A DNA stretch of 19,452 nucleotides, taken from assembly GCA_003990745.1 (NCBI GenBank), contig RBNI01002159.1, positions 1-19,452 on the forward strand, written 5' to 3'. The translations under genes were made by a program, and so were the position numbers. The DNA comes from Jimgerdemannia flammicorona (lineage: Eukaryota; Mucoromycota; Endogonomycetes; Endogonales; Endogonaceae). The notes beneath the pieces are model-generated. The model did no database searches, was not told where the DNA came from, and was given only the letters and a program-made list of their open reading frames with translations. Of this stretch, positions 7,790-16,801 are shown piece by piece; the stretch's first letter is position 1; each line of letters starts with the position of its first letter.

Positions 7790-7797
7790 CTTTTATA
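7790..7797 (-). promoter_or_regulatory. TATA box 1 of 3' LTR
   Basis: TATAAAAG on the minus strand, 80 bp before the ATG of the LTR open frame, as in the other complete LTRs. Confidence 0.55.
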
Positions 7798-7952
7798 TTT
7801 CTCAAGATACCCATACTGTGGTCACAATGACTCACAGTTGGTCATCATTACTCATCTTGTATGCTATATGATCTTCTTGTGCTCTAATCTAGTAGCTTGT
7901 AAGGAAAGGCTGTCTCCTGTACTGATGTTATCATTCTGGAGTCACCATTATA

Positions 7953-7962
7953 TCTTCTTTCT
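7953..7962 (-). promoter_or_regulatory. Polypurine tract of minus-strand element
   Basis: AGAAAGAAGA on the minus strand touches the 3' LTR. Compared with AGGAGGAAGA in copy A it has two G-to-A changes, so it is still purine-only. Confidence 0.75.
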
Positions 7963-8275
7963 GAATAAGGATTTTCTTGAGCATCCTTATTCATTAGTCC
8001 AATTCTGAAAAATTTGCTGATCCCATAACCTCTGGCAAGGGGTCAAAAAGTGGTGTTTATGGGCTGGTGTCTTCTCTTTGTATTTTGGTATGATGGTGAA
8101 GGGTCGCTCCCTTCATATAGAGCAAGGGCCTGATTCTGATCTTGACTAATCAGTTGATGGTTCAAACTCCTCTGGCTTCAAAAGTCTCATGGATGAGTAG
8201 TTGCTAGTACTGTATCTCTTAGAGAATGGTCTAGACAGATAGTCTGCTAGTCACAGGACATGCTGTTACGATTCA
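7963..8275 (-). other. 3' noncoding region of minus-strand element
   Basis: The counterpart of 1509-1811. No coding potential is seen. Differences from copy A are mostly transitions, many at copy A CpG sites. Confidence 0.55.
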
Positions 8276-9517
8276 TGGACTAGAACCTCGCAGGCAGTCA
8301 TCATGTTTTGCTTCTCTTATATAGGTTCATAGTACTTCTTGAGTCTATTCCTATGTACCATAGTAGGCAGTATGATTTCTGAGATTTTTCTAAGCCAGAA
8401 GGTAGTTTTCTTGATATCTTACATATAGAAGAGTTCTTCCCATTTGGGCTCCAGTTTTCATGACTATGAGGCTTCTACTATATTTCGATATAGTAGAACC
8501 TTTTCTCCAATTTAGATGGGTTTTAGGGTCTTGTGATTCTTTTCTACATTCTTCCTTCTCAGCACTTATAACTTGATGATGTAATCTTCAGCCTTCTTTC
8601 TGATTTGGTGTAGTCTCCAGATTTCTACATTGACCTGTCTCTAAGTTAGATCTAGATTTGTAGCTGAGATTCCATCAGAATCTTCTTCTCCAAAGAGTAG
8701 TTCTCTTAGGGTAAAGTGTGTGCTCTGTGATCATATATCTCATAAGACAGAGAGAGTAGTTGGGAGATAGTTATCCCAATTCTCATATGTCTCTGAGATC
8801 TTCACCAGGATGTTCTTAAGGGTCTTGTTAGTTCTCTCTGTCTGTCCATTTCCTTGAGGGTGGTATGTGGTAGTCTTGATGTACTGGATCTTATATTTCT
8901 GATACATTATCTCATAGAATCTATTGACAAATTCTGTATTATAGTCTGTTGTGATTTGCTTTGGTGTCTTGTAGCAGCAGATGATTTCTCAGTGCAGGAA
9001 GTCAGCTATAGAGAGGGCATTGGCTTCTTGTAATACTCCTGCTTCTATCCATTTGGTAAAGAGGTCTACAATAATTATAATATAGCAGTTTCCTGATAGT
9101 GTTACTGGTAGTAGCTCAATGATATCTATTGTGATGTGGTGGAAGGGGATAGACTCAATTCTTGATGACCCAGGTACCTGGTCTTACTGATCTTATTTCT
9201 ATTTTTGGCACTTATCACACTCTTTGACAAATTGGTGCAGGTCTTCTTCCATCTAGGGTCACCATATAGTTCTTCTTGTCTTGTCATATATATATATTGG
9301 TTCCTCCTAGGTATTCTTGCTCATATACTTTCTTCATTACTTGATACTTCTTGTGTTTGGGTATTACTAGCTTTCCTCCTTTTCTTAGTGTAGTATTGTC
9401 TAGTTCAAACTGTTTCCAAGTCTGGTTGATGATGGTGATTATCCAGGGTTCAAGGTGGTTGGATATCTTCTGCTGTCCAAGATAGCTGATTAATCCATAG
9501 TATAACTCCTTATTCAT
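8276..9517 (-). pseudogene. Integrase (minus-strand element)
   Basis: The counterpart of the copy A integrase, strongly mutated. Recognisable on the minus strand are the N-terminal part from MNKELYYGLISYLGQ (ATG at 9517) to LGGTN, then interrupted core and GPY/F sequence ending at the TAA at 8276-8278. Stops are scattered throughout and are mostly transitions. The reading frame is +1 relative to RNase H, exactly as in copy A. Confidence 0.85.
9510..9517 (-). other. RNase H stop / integrase start overlap
   Basis: ATGAATAA on the minus strand, identical to 261-268. The RNase H frame stops at 9512-9510 and the integrase frame has an ATG at 9517-9515. Upstream, the integrase frame is open back to about 9643. 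Confidence 0.55.
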
Positions 9518-9950
9518 GTTGAGCAATCTTGATGGGAGTATTTCAGGGTATCCTTGAGAGTGCATCAGCATTGGTGTTAGTTCTTCCTGAGTAGTGCTTG
9601 ACAGTACAGTCATACTCTTGTAGCCTGTAGATCCATCTGACATATATTCCTTTAGAGTTCAGAGTATAGAACAGCCAGGCAAGAGCAGAATGGTCTGTTT
9701 GAATGGTGAAGTGTTTCCCAGCTAGGTAGTAGTGGAACTTGTCTACTGCCCAAACTACTGCTAAGCATTCAAGCTTGTATGACTCATAGTTCTGTTCTGC
9801 TCTACAGGTACCTCAGCTTGCATAGGAGATGACATATTCATATCCATCTTTCTTCTGAGCTAAGACTGCTCTAAGTCCTATAGCACTTGTATCTGTCTAC
9901 AGGATGAATTCTAGGTTCCAATCTGGTCTTTTGAGGATAGGTACTTGAGT
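9510..9950 (-). pseudogene. RNase H domain (minus-strand element)
   Basis: Reads [49 protein letters not shown] and NADALSR in order, the standard retrotransposon RNase H layout. It is in the same frame as RT and dUTPase. It removes the RNA strand from RNA:DNA hybrids during reverse transcription. Stops of the CAG-to-TAG type interrupt it, for example just before TDTSAIG, and one CGA-to-TGA type stop follows ADALSR. The tryptophan lost in copy A is still present here. Confidence 0.88.
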
Positions 9951-9995
9951 CAACCTGGTCTTGAGTTCATTGAAGATTTCTTGGCATTTCTTTGT

Positions 9996-10760
9996 CTATT
10001 TGAATTTAGTCTCCTTCTTCAGTAGCTCATAGATAGGTGCTGTAATATTGGAGTATCCTTTGATGAATCTTCTGTAGTAGCTGGCCAGTCTAAGGAAGGC
10101 ATGGACTTCTGTGGTTGTTTTGGGTCTCAGGTAGGCTGTAACAGCCTCAATCTTCATAGGGTCTGTATGGATTTCAGTCTGGTTGATGAGGTGTCCTAGA
10201 TAGGCAATTTCTTGAGCCGCAAACTTATATTTCTTGGGCTTGATGTAAAGGCCATGCTCCTTGAGCTTCTTGAGGGCTAGCTGTATGTAATTGACATATT
10301 TCTGTACAGTATTGCTGAAGATGATCACATCATCAACATAGACAAAGAGCCATTTTCCAATCTCGTTACTGAAGACTCTGTTCATCATTCACTAAAAACT
10401 TGCTGAGGCATTGTACATTCCAAATGGCATTTACAGGTAGATATAGGTGGTATCAGGTATAATGAAGGCTGATTTCTCACTGGTATCTTGAGTGAGACCA
10501 ATCTGATGGAAGCCTGAGAACAGATCCAAGGTGGTGTAGTATTTGGCTTCACTTCTAAGAGTGGTAAGGATTTTTTGAATATTTGGCAAGGGCTGCCTAT
10601 CCTTCTTGGTGATGGTATTGAGCTTCCTGTAGTCAATACAGAGTCTTGATACAAACTCTCCAGGCTTGCTTCCTTTCTTTGGAGTAAGGACAATGGATGA
10701 AGCCCAGAGATTGATAGTTTGCTTGATGATTCTGGCTTCTTCCATTTCCTTGAGTTCTGC
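9996..10760 (-). pseudogene. Reverse transcriptase domain
   Basis: RT copies the element RNA into cDNA in cytoplasmic particles. Motifs in order on the minus strand are RLCIDYRKLNTITKKDRQPL; TLDLFSGFHQIGLT with the first catalytic aspartate; MPFGMYNASASF; and FVYVDDVIIFS with YVDD at 10329-10340. Then follow YLGHLINQ and YYRRFIKGYSNITAPIYELL of the connection region. Stops interrupt it between IYL and MPFGM and after SASF, where two adjacent glutamine codons seem to have become TAG and TGA. The catalytic aspartates are all present. Confidence 0.93.
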
Positions 10761-11020
10761 TTACAGCCATTCTCTGTAGGCAGGTGGTATGGGTCTGGCT
10801 TTCTGGTAGATGGGCTTGGTATCACCAGTGTCAACTTTATAGTAGTACTTAGGATCTTGATTGTGGATATCCCTGAAGTCTGTAGCAAGTACTCCTTCAT
10901 TCTGGTATAGGATCTTGAGAAGTTGTTCTTTCAGAGGAAAGTTTTCTCCAATAGTATATGTGTACTTGTTCTGGTCCTTGTATTTCTTGTACTCAAGTTC
11001 AGTAATCTTAGTGGTGGTAT
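10761..11020 (-). other. Pol linker between dUTPase and RT
   Basis: An open stretch of about 85 codons, with sequences such as VLATDFRDIHNQDPKYYYKV and KPIYQKARPIPPAYREWL. The last part is the usual entry to Ty3/gypsy RT. It ends in a stop at 10761-10763 that fits a CAG-to-TAG change. Confidence 0.7.
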
Positions 11021-11399
11021 AGGCTCCTCTTCCAGTAGATTCAAAGCCTTGTTCTCCTCTCTTGGTTTTGATGAGTTTGATGGCTTCTATGATTTTGGGC
11101 TTCTTGATTTCATGGATCATCTGGCCAATCCTGTCATACTTCTTGACTTCAAATGGGGTGGTGGGATTATGATTCTTGACTATGAGGAAGATCTCACCAG
11201 TGTAATCAGGGTCAATTACTCCTCCTTCAACTGAGATTTTGCTTTTGGCCAGACTGCTCCTAGTCTTGATAATTCCAGCATGGTTCTCTGGCAGCTTGAC
11301 TCCAATTCTAGTGCCAAGTAGGGTGGTGGTCTGTGGTTCAAGGATAGCATCTTGAATGCTGGCAAGGTCCATTCCTATGGCTCCTTTAGTCTTATATTT
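11021..11399 (-). pseudogene. dUTPase domain within Gag-Pol
   Basis: A trimeric-type dUTPase, which hydrolyses dUTP to dUMP and pyrophosphate and so limits uracil in cDNA. All five family motifs read in order: GAIGMDLAS (motif 1, start near 11384); RSSLA (11247-11261); GVIDPDYTGEI (about 11190-11222), with the catalytic Asp and the uracil-stacking Tyr; YDRIGQMI (about 11114-11138); and RGEQGFESTGRG (about 11021-11060). Motif 5 normally reads GFGSTG, so the Glu is a likely GGA-to-GAA mutation. The domain itself has no stop codon. It lies between protease and RT in one frame with both. dUTPase-bearing Metaviridae are reported from Phanerochaete chrysosporium; lentiviruses and betaretroviruses place the domain elsewhere. 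Confidence 0.92.
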
Positions 11400-12159
11400 T
11401 GGGATCTTGGCTTCAGGGTAGAACTTCTTGACCCTGAGGATAATATCTAGTTCTTGTTTCTCCTCATCATCACTGTCAGCTTGAAGCTCTGGGGGCTGGT
11501 CATCTTCTTTGACTTTTCTTTTTGCTTTGGTAGCTTCTTGCTCATATTTCTATTAGCGGATTTTCCTGACTTCACTGATACAGGACCAGCAGTCATTCAG
11601 ATATTCAGAGCAGTACATCCTAGTACCATGGGGGTATCTTCCTTGAAGGACATAGCCATTGATAATCTTGTTGTACCACTGCTCATCTGTGAGCTTGGGT
11701 GTCTTGTTCTTATTCTTATTCACCAAGTACATGAAGACCTCTGTGTCCTCTTCATCTCCTTTTTCTATATCTGGTAGGACTTCTTTGTGGACAATGATAG
11801 AGACTTATACCTTTCTTCCTCTATAGTTGATCTGCATCTTCTGGGCATTGAGGTCAATGATGGCCTTGGCCTTGTGAAGCCATTGGTTGCCAATGAGGAT
11901 ATCATAGTTGGTGGTACTTGTGACAATCACGTCAACTGGGATGGTAGCTCCTCCTATCTTAATGGAGACTTCTTGGATTTTGCCAAGGGGGGTAGCTCAT
12001 ATACCATCTGCTGTAACATAGACCATCTTGGTAGACTCTTCAATGTTCCAACCTAGGCAGTCAATTGTCTTCTTGCTCATGAGGCATCCTCCAGCACCAG
12101 TATCAATGATGGCATCAAAGATACAGTCTTTGATCTGATATGGGGTATAGACTGATATC
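11400..12159 (-). pseudogene. Aspartic protease and downstream linker
   Basis: A retropepsin-like protease that cleaves the polyprotein. The active-site motif IIDTGAGG lies with DTGA at 12093-12104, and the second half of the fold is seen in YDILIGNQWLHKAKAIIDL. Three positions carry stops: TGA after VYVTADGI, TAA after NYRGRKV, and adjacent TAA and TAG after SEVRKIR. A charged linker with DEEDTEVFMYLV and LQADSDDEEKQELD leads to the dUTPase. Everything is in the frame of gag and RT. Confidence 0.87.
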
Positions 12160-13600
12160 TTGCACTGGTCTTTAGATTCTTCACCTAAGTTTTCGGATTC
12201 TTCCTGTACATTGTGAGCTTCTACAATCTTGTACTCTTGATTTTTAGCAGTAGTTGTAAGTCCTACTCTCAACTGCTGTCTGAAGGCAGGGACTTTGGCT
12301 AGCTGTCCAAAAGTAGCATTGACCTTCTGTTCCTTGAGGTCCTTGTAGATATTATACTGGTGGATCTTGGTCTTGCACAGCTTTTGTTCCTTCTTGCTTT
12401 CACTTTCTCCTGAGAATGGAGTAATGTCTTCAATGATTTGGCAGGTAGCTTCATCTAACTCCATGTTTTGATCAATCTCCTTGAGTTGAGTCTTGCTTTG
12501 AATAGTGATAGCTGGGGTCTTCTTTGGTCTTCCAACTGGCTTGCTGTTGCTCTTCTTGTTATAGGGCTTGGACTGGGTTCTGGTACCTTCAGTAGTAGGG
12601 TAGAATTTGAGCTCCTTATAGTATTCTTCATCATCAGTATCACCAATCTCCTCGATAACTATTGCATTAGTTTGTTCTCTGGTTCTGCTAGCATTACTTG
12701 GTTGGGCTTTGTGTCTTGTTTCAGTTATGCAATTCTTTGCATAGTGGCCTTCTTCTCCACATCTGAAGTATGTGATATTGCATTCTTCTGTAGTAGCTGT
12801 AAATCTCTGCACTGGTCTCCTGTTGGTACTTCAGACTTCTTTAACAACATCACCAAGGTATGCAGTTATCTTGGCAAATTACTTAGCAAGTTCTTCCACT
12901 GGGTCAGCTTTGGCTACCTTGGGGGTAGGTGGGGTTGGTTGTCTGTTTACAACTGTGGCAGGTATGATACTAGTTGGTTTTGATGGCTCCATCTTGATGC
13001 CAGTTATTTTCTCCATTGAGTGTTCAGCAGAGTGTCTGGCAGTCTAATATCTCTGTGCAAAGACCACTTTCTGATCAAGGGTCAGTGCAGCTGGGGTAGA
13101 CCAGATTGCTAGGGCAATTTCAGGGTAAACTCCTTTGAGGAAGATTGAATCTGCTATTTGTTCCTTGAGGGCATCATCATAGCCAGCCAAGACAATCTGG
13201 TAGCAGATTCAGATATAGAATGAGTTGAGATCTTCACTGAGTCTCTGGCAGATAGTGTTGAGTTGATCCTTGAGAGCTTGCTTGATCTCTTCAGTATAGT
13301 ATATTGTTCTGAGAAAGGCCTTCATGTTGGCCAGTTTGGCTGTACCATTATTGGCAATAGTGGTTATATTGAACTTGTCTCTGGCAGGTCCTCTGAGGCT
13401 GACTGGTAGAAGGGCCAATTGTGCATCCACACCAAGGGCTTATATAGTGGCAAATTATTCAAAGTCTTCAATGAAGGTCAGAATTGACTCTTCAGTAGTA
13501 TATCTATAGAATGTGGGAGGATATATTTCTATCTTGTCTTGAATTCTTGCAGAGATGACTCTTGTAGTCAGGGTAGTTGTTGTGGGGGTTGTTCATTTTT
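12160..13600 (-). pseudogene. Gag with damaged zinc knuckle
   Basis: The structural capsid and nucleocapsid protein. Recognisable are YPPTFYRYTTEESILTFIED, VDAQLALLPVSLRGPARDKF and DLNSFY of a Ty3/gypsy capsid, a Pro/Lys-rich linker, and the nucleocapsid knuckle CNITYFRCGEEGHYAKNC at about 12729-12782. In CX2CX4HX4C terms the first cysteine is a tyrosine (TAC at 12768-12770), a likely TGC-to-TAC transition. CAA-to-TAA stops lie at two places just upstream of VDAQLALLP, with more later. The start codon is unclear: an in-frame TGA occurs near 13600 and an ATG there is in another frame. Gag continues into protease without a frameshift. Confidence 0.88.
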
Positions 13601-13632
13601 CAGCTTGAAAGTGAGAGATTTGTCTTGAATTA

Positions 13633-13649
13633 CCAGCCAATGGGCACCA
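13633..13649 (-). promoter_or_regulatory. Primer-binding site (PBS)
   Basis: TGGTGCCCATTGGCTGG on the minus strand begins three bases after the LTR end at 13653. It starts TGG, the complement of a tRNA CCA end, as expected for a tRNA-primed element. I cannot assign the tRNA without comparison. This site proves that the LTR at 13653-14808 is a 5' LTR. Confidence 0.75.
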
Positions 13650-14010
13650 AGTTGTCACATAGTGGTCGCTGAGTCCTTCAAATATGCCAGATTCTCTTCA
13701 ATGTATATCTCTTAGACTAACTCAAGTTTGTTATAAGTAAGTTCTTATTGGAGTGCCTTCCCAAGGTCTTATAGTCCTCAAACTTCTTATTTTTAAACTG
13801 TCTTGTTATCTCTTAGATTGCTTGCAAGGAAGTGTGTATATTGTACTGAATTGACTGACTTTATTTCAGAGAAAATAAGAGAATTATTTATATAAAATAT
13901 AATTCAATAGTTGCTAAGATATAAAGCTAAATATAAATTCCAACAACTAAAATAAAATGCCAGGACAGGAAAAACTGCTAAGTTCCAGGGTCAGCACTAA
14001 TGGTTATACA

Positions 14011-14185
14011 GGTTCAGGATGCTGGTATAATTTAGTATTATATCAGAATACTAGTACTAGTATAACTCAGTGTTACATCAGAATGCCAGTGCTGGCATAA
14101 CTCAGTTTTATATCAGAATGCTGATGCTAGGATAACTCAGTGTTACATCAGAATACCAGTGCTGGCATAACTCAGTATAACTAAG
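14011..14185 (-). repeat. 35-bp tandem repeats, copy D LTR (five units)
   Basis: Units start at 14011, 14046, 14081, 14116 and 14151, at an exact 35-bp period and in the same number and order as in the 3' LTR. Their palindromic cores are partly mutated, for example CTGATGCTAG in the fourth unit. Confidence 0.88.
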
Positions 14186-14189
14186 AGAC

Positions 14190-14808
14190 TTAGAGCAGAA
14201 TATTTAGGACCATAGGGGCTTCATCCTCATCATCACTGAAGGAGATGAGATCTGCAAATTTGTCATTGTCATATAAGTCATGTGTTTCGCATACTTCATG
14301 CATATTGCATGTCTCACATATATCACATGGGATGACATCATTGCCAATGACATTATCACATTTAGTAGTAGAGAAATTGAGGGCTCTCCAATCTATGAAG
14401 TTCTCTTCCATAAAATAGGGGACAAATATGGGGTCTTAGGGGGGTCTAACTTGGATGCTTGGGCCTTGGAATACTGAGATCAATCCTTGCAGGAATTGGT
14501 CTGGGTTATCCTGAAAGATGGGATGCCAGAAGTCTTCTACTTCATCACTATTAAGAGTGATAGTGGACTGGGCTTCTGTAGCCACCCTGGCTTCTAGTGC
14601 ATTGATACAGTGGGCTGACAGGTCTCTGAAGTCTGAGACTCTAACATACTTCAAATTGGGGATGGACCATAGTGCATGCCTGAAGATCTGATAAATCTTC
14701 TTAGCTATTCTTATTTTGCATATATTCATAGGAGTGGCATCTTGTAGCTCTTGAGTGCTGGCCTGTAGGAACTCTCAGCAGAAGAGGTTTCCTATTTCAT
14801 ACTCCTGC
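14190..14808 (-). pseudogene. LTR-encoded protein of unknown function, 5'-truncated (copy D)
   Basis: The C-terminal two thirds of the LTR open frame, cut at 14808 within the part encoding EYEIGNLL. It reads IPNLKYVRVSDFRDLSAHC and DEVEDFWHPIFQDNPDQFLQ, then a CAA-to-TAA stop after VRPP, then the acidic tail FSDDEDEAP and MVLNILL. Promoter and start codon are missing, so it cannot be expressed as in the complete LTRs. Confidence 0.75.
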
Positions 14809-15700
14809 CTAGTACTCTGAATGAATAGAGTTGATCTGGATGAGATTTGATTCAGGTTTGTCATGTAATAGATTTGAATCAACTCGGATTGGTCTCATGA
14901 TCTGATCCAGATTAATCTGGATTGATCCATCCAGATTGATCCATCCAGATTGAAATCTTTGGTGACATCACCCTTTCTTTTGTTCACTTTGCTCTTGTTT
15001 TTTTTTTCCTGCTGCACTTTGGTAATATCACTCTTTCCTTTGTTCCCTCTCTTTTCTTTGTTCTTTTTCTTTGTTCTTTCCTGCTGCATCATGAGCAAAC
15101 AAAACAGCAGCTCTTAATTCATACATTGATCTAGTCTACTCATTTTTCACCCTACAATAATCATCAAAAGAGGGAGTATTCGAGGTAGAAATGTACTCTC
15201 TGCTGACAATATTAGATTCTTTCTCATATGGGCAGCACACAAGCTGCTCATTGAGAGCCAAAGGTGATAGTGGTGGTAATAGTGATGACGATAGCAGGGA
15301 TGAGGGTGAATTCTGGCAATAACTCACAGTGGCCCTTCAGACCTCGAAATTCACAGACCTTACAGCTATGTACGTGGCAGCCTTTTTGGAGTAGTTGGTA
15401 GTAAATATAGGTTGCTCTTTTCTGCTGCTACTTTTTACTTGTTTAAATTCCCCCAGCATGACCCAATTCACCTCATGTTCTTCTTAGGATCTACAGCTCT
15501 ATGGCAAGATCTGCTGACTTTATTCGCAACATCTGATTAAGATGAAGAAAGGTTGGAGGATGTTGTGGGGCATGCCTTTGGTGGCTGAGCTGTTGAGTCA
15601 ATGCATTGCATGACAGAGGTCTCAAAAAGAACAGAAGCAAGTCTTTGTGAGCAATCTTATACAACTCATGCAACTCGTTAGCATGCAACTCATCAGCATA
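14809..15700. other. Unassigned region right of the element
   Basis: About 0.9 kb without a gene I can support. It has a cluster of CCAGATT-type motifs and a palindrome (14905-14922), T-rich tracts near 14995-15085, and a possible splice acceptor (pyrimidine-rich, CAG at about 15452). The Lys-rich and Ser/Leu-rich open frames on the minus strand look like low-complexity chance frames. Confidence 0.5.
14905..14922. repeat. 18-bp perfect palindrome
   Basis: ATCCAGATTAATCTGGAT equals its own reverse complement. Two further copies of the half-site ATCCAGATTGA follow at about 14929-14955 as a 14-bp tandem repeat. It could be a protein-binding site or the remnant of a transposon end. Confidence 0.7.
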
Positions 15701-15701
15701 C

Positions 15702-15725
15702 AGCTCACTCACTCACTCACTCACA
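15702..15725 (+). repeat. TCAC microsatellite
   Basis: About six tandem copies of a four-base CTCA/TCAC unit. Confidence 0.85.
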
Positions 15726-15823
15726 CTCTTTTTCTGAAATACCCATCTCTATGTTTTATTTAATTTCATTTTTTATGTGGTCTACCCCTAAAAAACACCC
15801 ACACCTGTATACAACCTACCTAC

Positions 15824-15883
15824 ATGTAACTCATCTGCACGCAACCCATCTGTATGCAACTCATCTGTATGCAACCCATCTGC
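15824..15883 (+). repeat. 15-bp minisatellite, four units
   Basis: Four 15-bp units of the type ATGCAACTCATCTGT, alternating ACTC and ACCC versions. A related ATGCAACTCATC occurs at about 15684, suggesting an older, longer array. Confidence 0.85.
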
Positions 15884-15969
15884 ACACTTATCTCAGTCCC
15901 TCAGATCAGGGCTCAGTTTCATTGGAAAGGAGAGTTCAAAGTTACCCAAGTTCAACCATGTCTGGCATC

Positions 15970-16234
15970 TAATCAAATAGAGAAATTCGAGGGCAAGATG
16001 TTCAGCATAAGCAGTATCAGCATCATCATCAAGACTTGGGGGTCTACATTCGAATCAGAGCCAATTGTTCTTGACCAAGAGGTCCATTGGCCAGCAGGAG
16101 TAACCAATGACAAAGAGAACTATATCTTTATTAATGAATGTAGAGAGGTGGTTGCAATGGTGGTAAGGAACCTCTACAGTGATGAGCTTCACCACTACAT
16201 TAACGAGATTTGTGAGGATTGCATCAAATACTGA
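15970..16234 (+). pseudogene. Possible exon of an unrecognised gene
   Basis: A frame of about 88 codons with normal-looking composition follows the minisatellite. It includes TFESEPIVLDQEVHWPAGV, FINECREVVAMVVRNLYSDE and LHHYINEICEDCIKY before TGA at 16232-16234. I do not recognise a family. The upstream part of the same open frame is only translated repeat, so the true start is unknown. It may belong with the exon-like stretches at 16377 and 16802 as parts of one decayed gene, but nothing seen joins them. Confidence 0.3.
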
Positions 16235-16376
16235 GTAGCAGGAAAGAGGGAGTGAAAAAAGCAAGGAGAGGGAGTTTGGACAGGAATTGGGTATACTTCA
16301 ACACTGGCAAAGAGTGGGTTCTGGAGTTCCAAAATCCCCCACACTTATCTTCCTTTTTTTTTTTTCTCCTCCCCAG

Positions 16377-16538
16377 ATAAATCACACTCTTTGCCAACAT
16401 ACTCTTTTTGATACAATTCTAGAGATATATAAGATTCTGTACCCCTACCAGAACTTTAGAAGTACTATCGAAGAGCAAACTGTGTGTGAGCACAACATAA
16501 CCTGTGTAGCAATAGCAGCTATAATCTGGGGTTCTTAG
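16377..16538 (+). pseudogene. Possible exon after a strong splice acceptor
   Basis: A long pyrimidine tract ending in CTCCCCAG at 16376 precedes an open stretch of 54 codons including the stop. It reads HTLCQHTLFDTILEIYKILY, PYQNFRSTIEEQTVCEHNIT and CVAIAAIIWGS before TAG at 16536-16538. The amino-acid content looks protein-like. I do not recognise the family. It could be an exon of a captured or decayed host gene. Confidence 0.35.
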
Positions 16539-16660
16539 AGCAGATTGATAGAGCATATAGCAGGCCAGCTTAGTGGTGATCTTGGTGTGGCTGTACATAT
16601 ATTCTTGGTACAATTTAGCATGCCATATAAGATAAGGAGCTCCGCTTTTTTGGGGTGCTA

Positions 16661-16714
16661 CAGCCTGGGGGGTTTCTGCAGCCCAGAGAGTTTCTGCGGC
16701 CCAGGGGATTTCTG
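16661..16714 (+). repeat. 18-bp tandem repeat, three units
   Basis: Three 18-bp units of the type CAGCCTGGGGGGTTTCTG. On the minus strand they encode a repeated AETxxAA pattern, which looks like a by-product. Confidence 0.85.
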
Positions 16715-16801
16715 CCCCCCTATATACAAAAAGGACTGACTGGTTGCCATCCATTTTGGCAGGTTTCCAAGCTAGGGCTCCTGGGGCTGGATCAAGGGTA
16801 G

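Larger units (their letters stand above)
6344..7952 (-). repeat. 3' LTR of minus-strand element (copy C, 1609 bp)
   Basis: A complete LTR from TATAATGG (TGTAACGG with transitions) at 7952 to ATGACA at 6344. The polypurine tract adjoins it at 7953. It carries TATA box 1 at 7790-7797, TATA box 2 at 6575-6582, the poly(A) signal at 6550-6555 and five 35-bp repeats. It is longer than copies A and B because of extra repeats and an A-rich insertion near 6640-6665 that is shared with the truncated 5' LTR. Confidence 0.9.
6344..14808 (-). mobile_element. Ty3/gypsy LTR retrotransposon with dUTPase, nearly full length (copy C/D)
   Basis: The element lies on the minus strand. In sense order it has the 5' LTR (13653-14808, truncated), PBS, gag, protease, dUTPase, RT, RNase H, integrase, PPT and 3' LTR (6344-7952). 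RT before integrase marks Ty3/gypsy. Gag through RNase H share one frame. Coding regions contain many stops, most explained by CAA or CAG to TAA or TAG, CGA to TGA, and TGG to TAG or TGA. CpG is strongly depleted. No matching target-site duplication is visible, as expected because the 5' end is missing. Element 1 in this window belongs to the same family but to another subfamily, judged by shared indels in the LTRs. Confidence 0.93.
13653..14808 (-). repeat. 5' LTR of minus-strand element, truncated (copy D)
   Basis: This LTR adjoins the PBS and runs rightward for 1156 bp before homology to the other LTRs stops at about 14808, inside the LTR open frame. It lacks roughly 450 bp of upstream U3, including TATA box 1 and the start of the open frame. 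It keeps the repeats, the weak TATA box 2 region and the poly(A) signal. It shares the A-rich insertion near 13950-13975 and the open-frame indels with the 3' LTR. The two LTRs of this element differ at many positions, mostly transitions. Confidence 0.88.

Noticed and set aside
10923..11234. Plus-strand open frame with hydrophobic residues
   Set aside because: Opposite strand of the dUTPase domain; no independent support.
12468..12983. Long plus-strand open frame of 171 codons, hydrophobic
   Set aside because: Lies opposite gag and protease, whose zinc knuckle and DTGA motifs are clear on the minus strand; it is a shadow.
6339..14813. Five-base target-site duplication around the full element
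   Set aside because: Left flank CATAT and right flank CTAGT do not match; the right LTR end is missing, so none is expected.
14895..15098. Lys/Asn-rich minus-strand open frame
   Set aside because: Low-complexity product of CTTT-rich DNA, without neighbours or signals.
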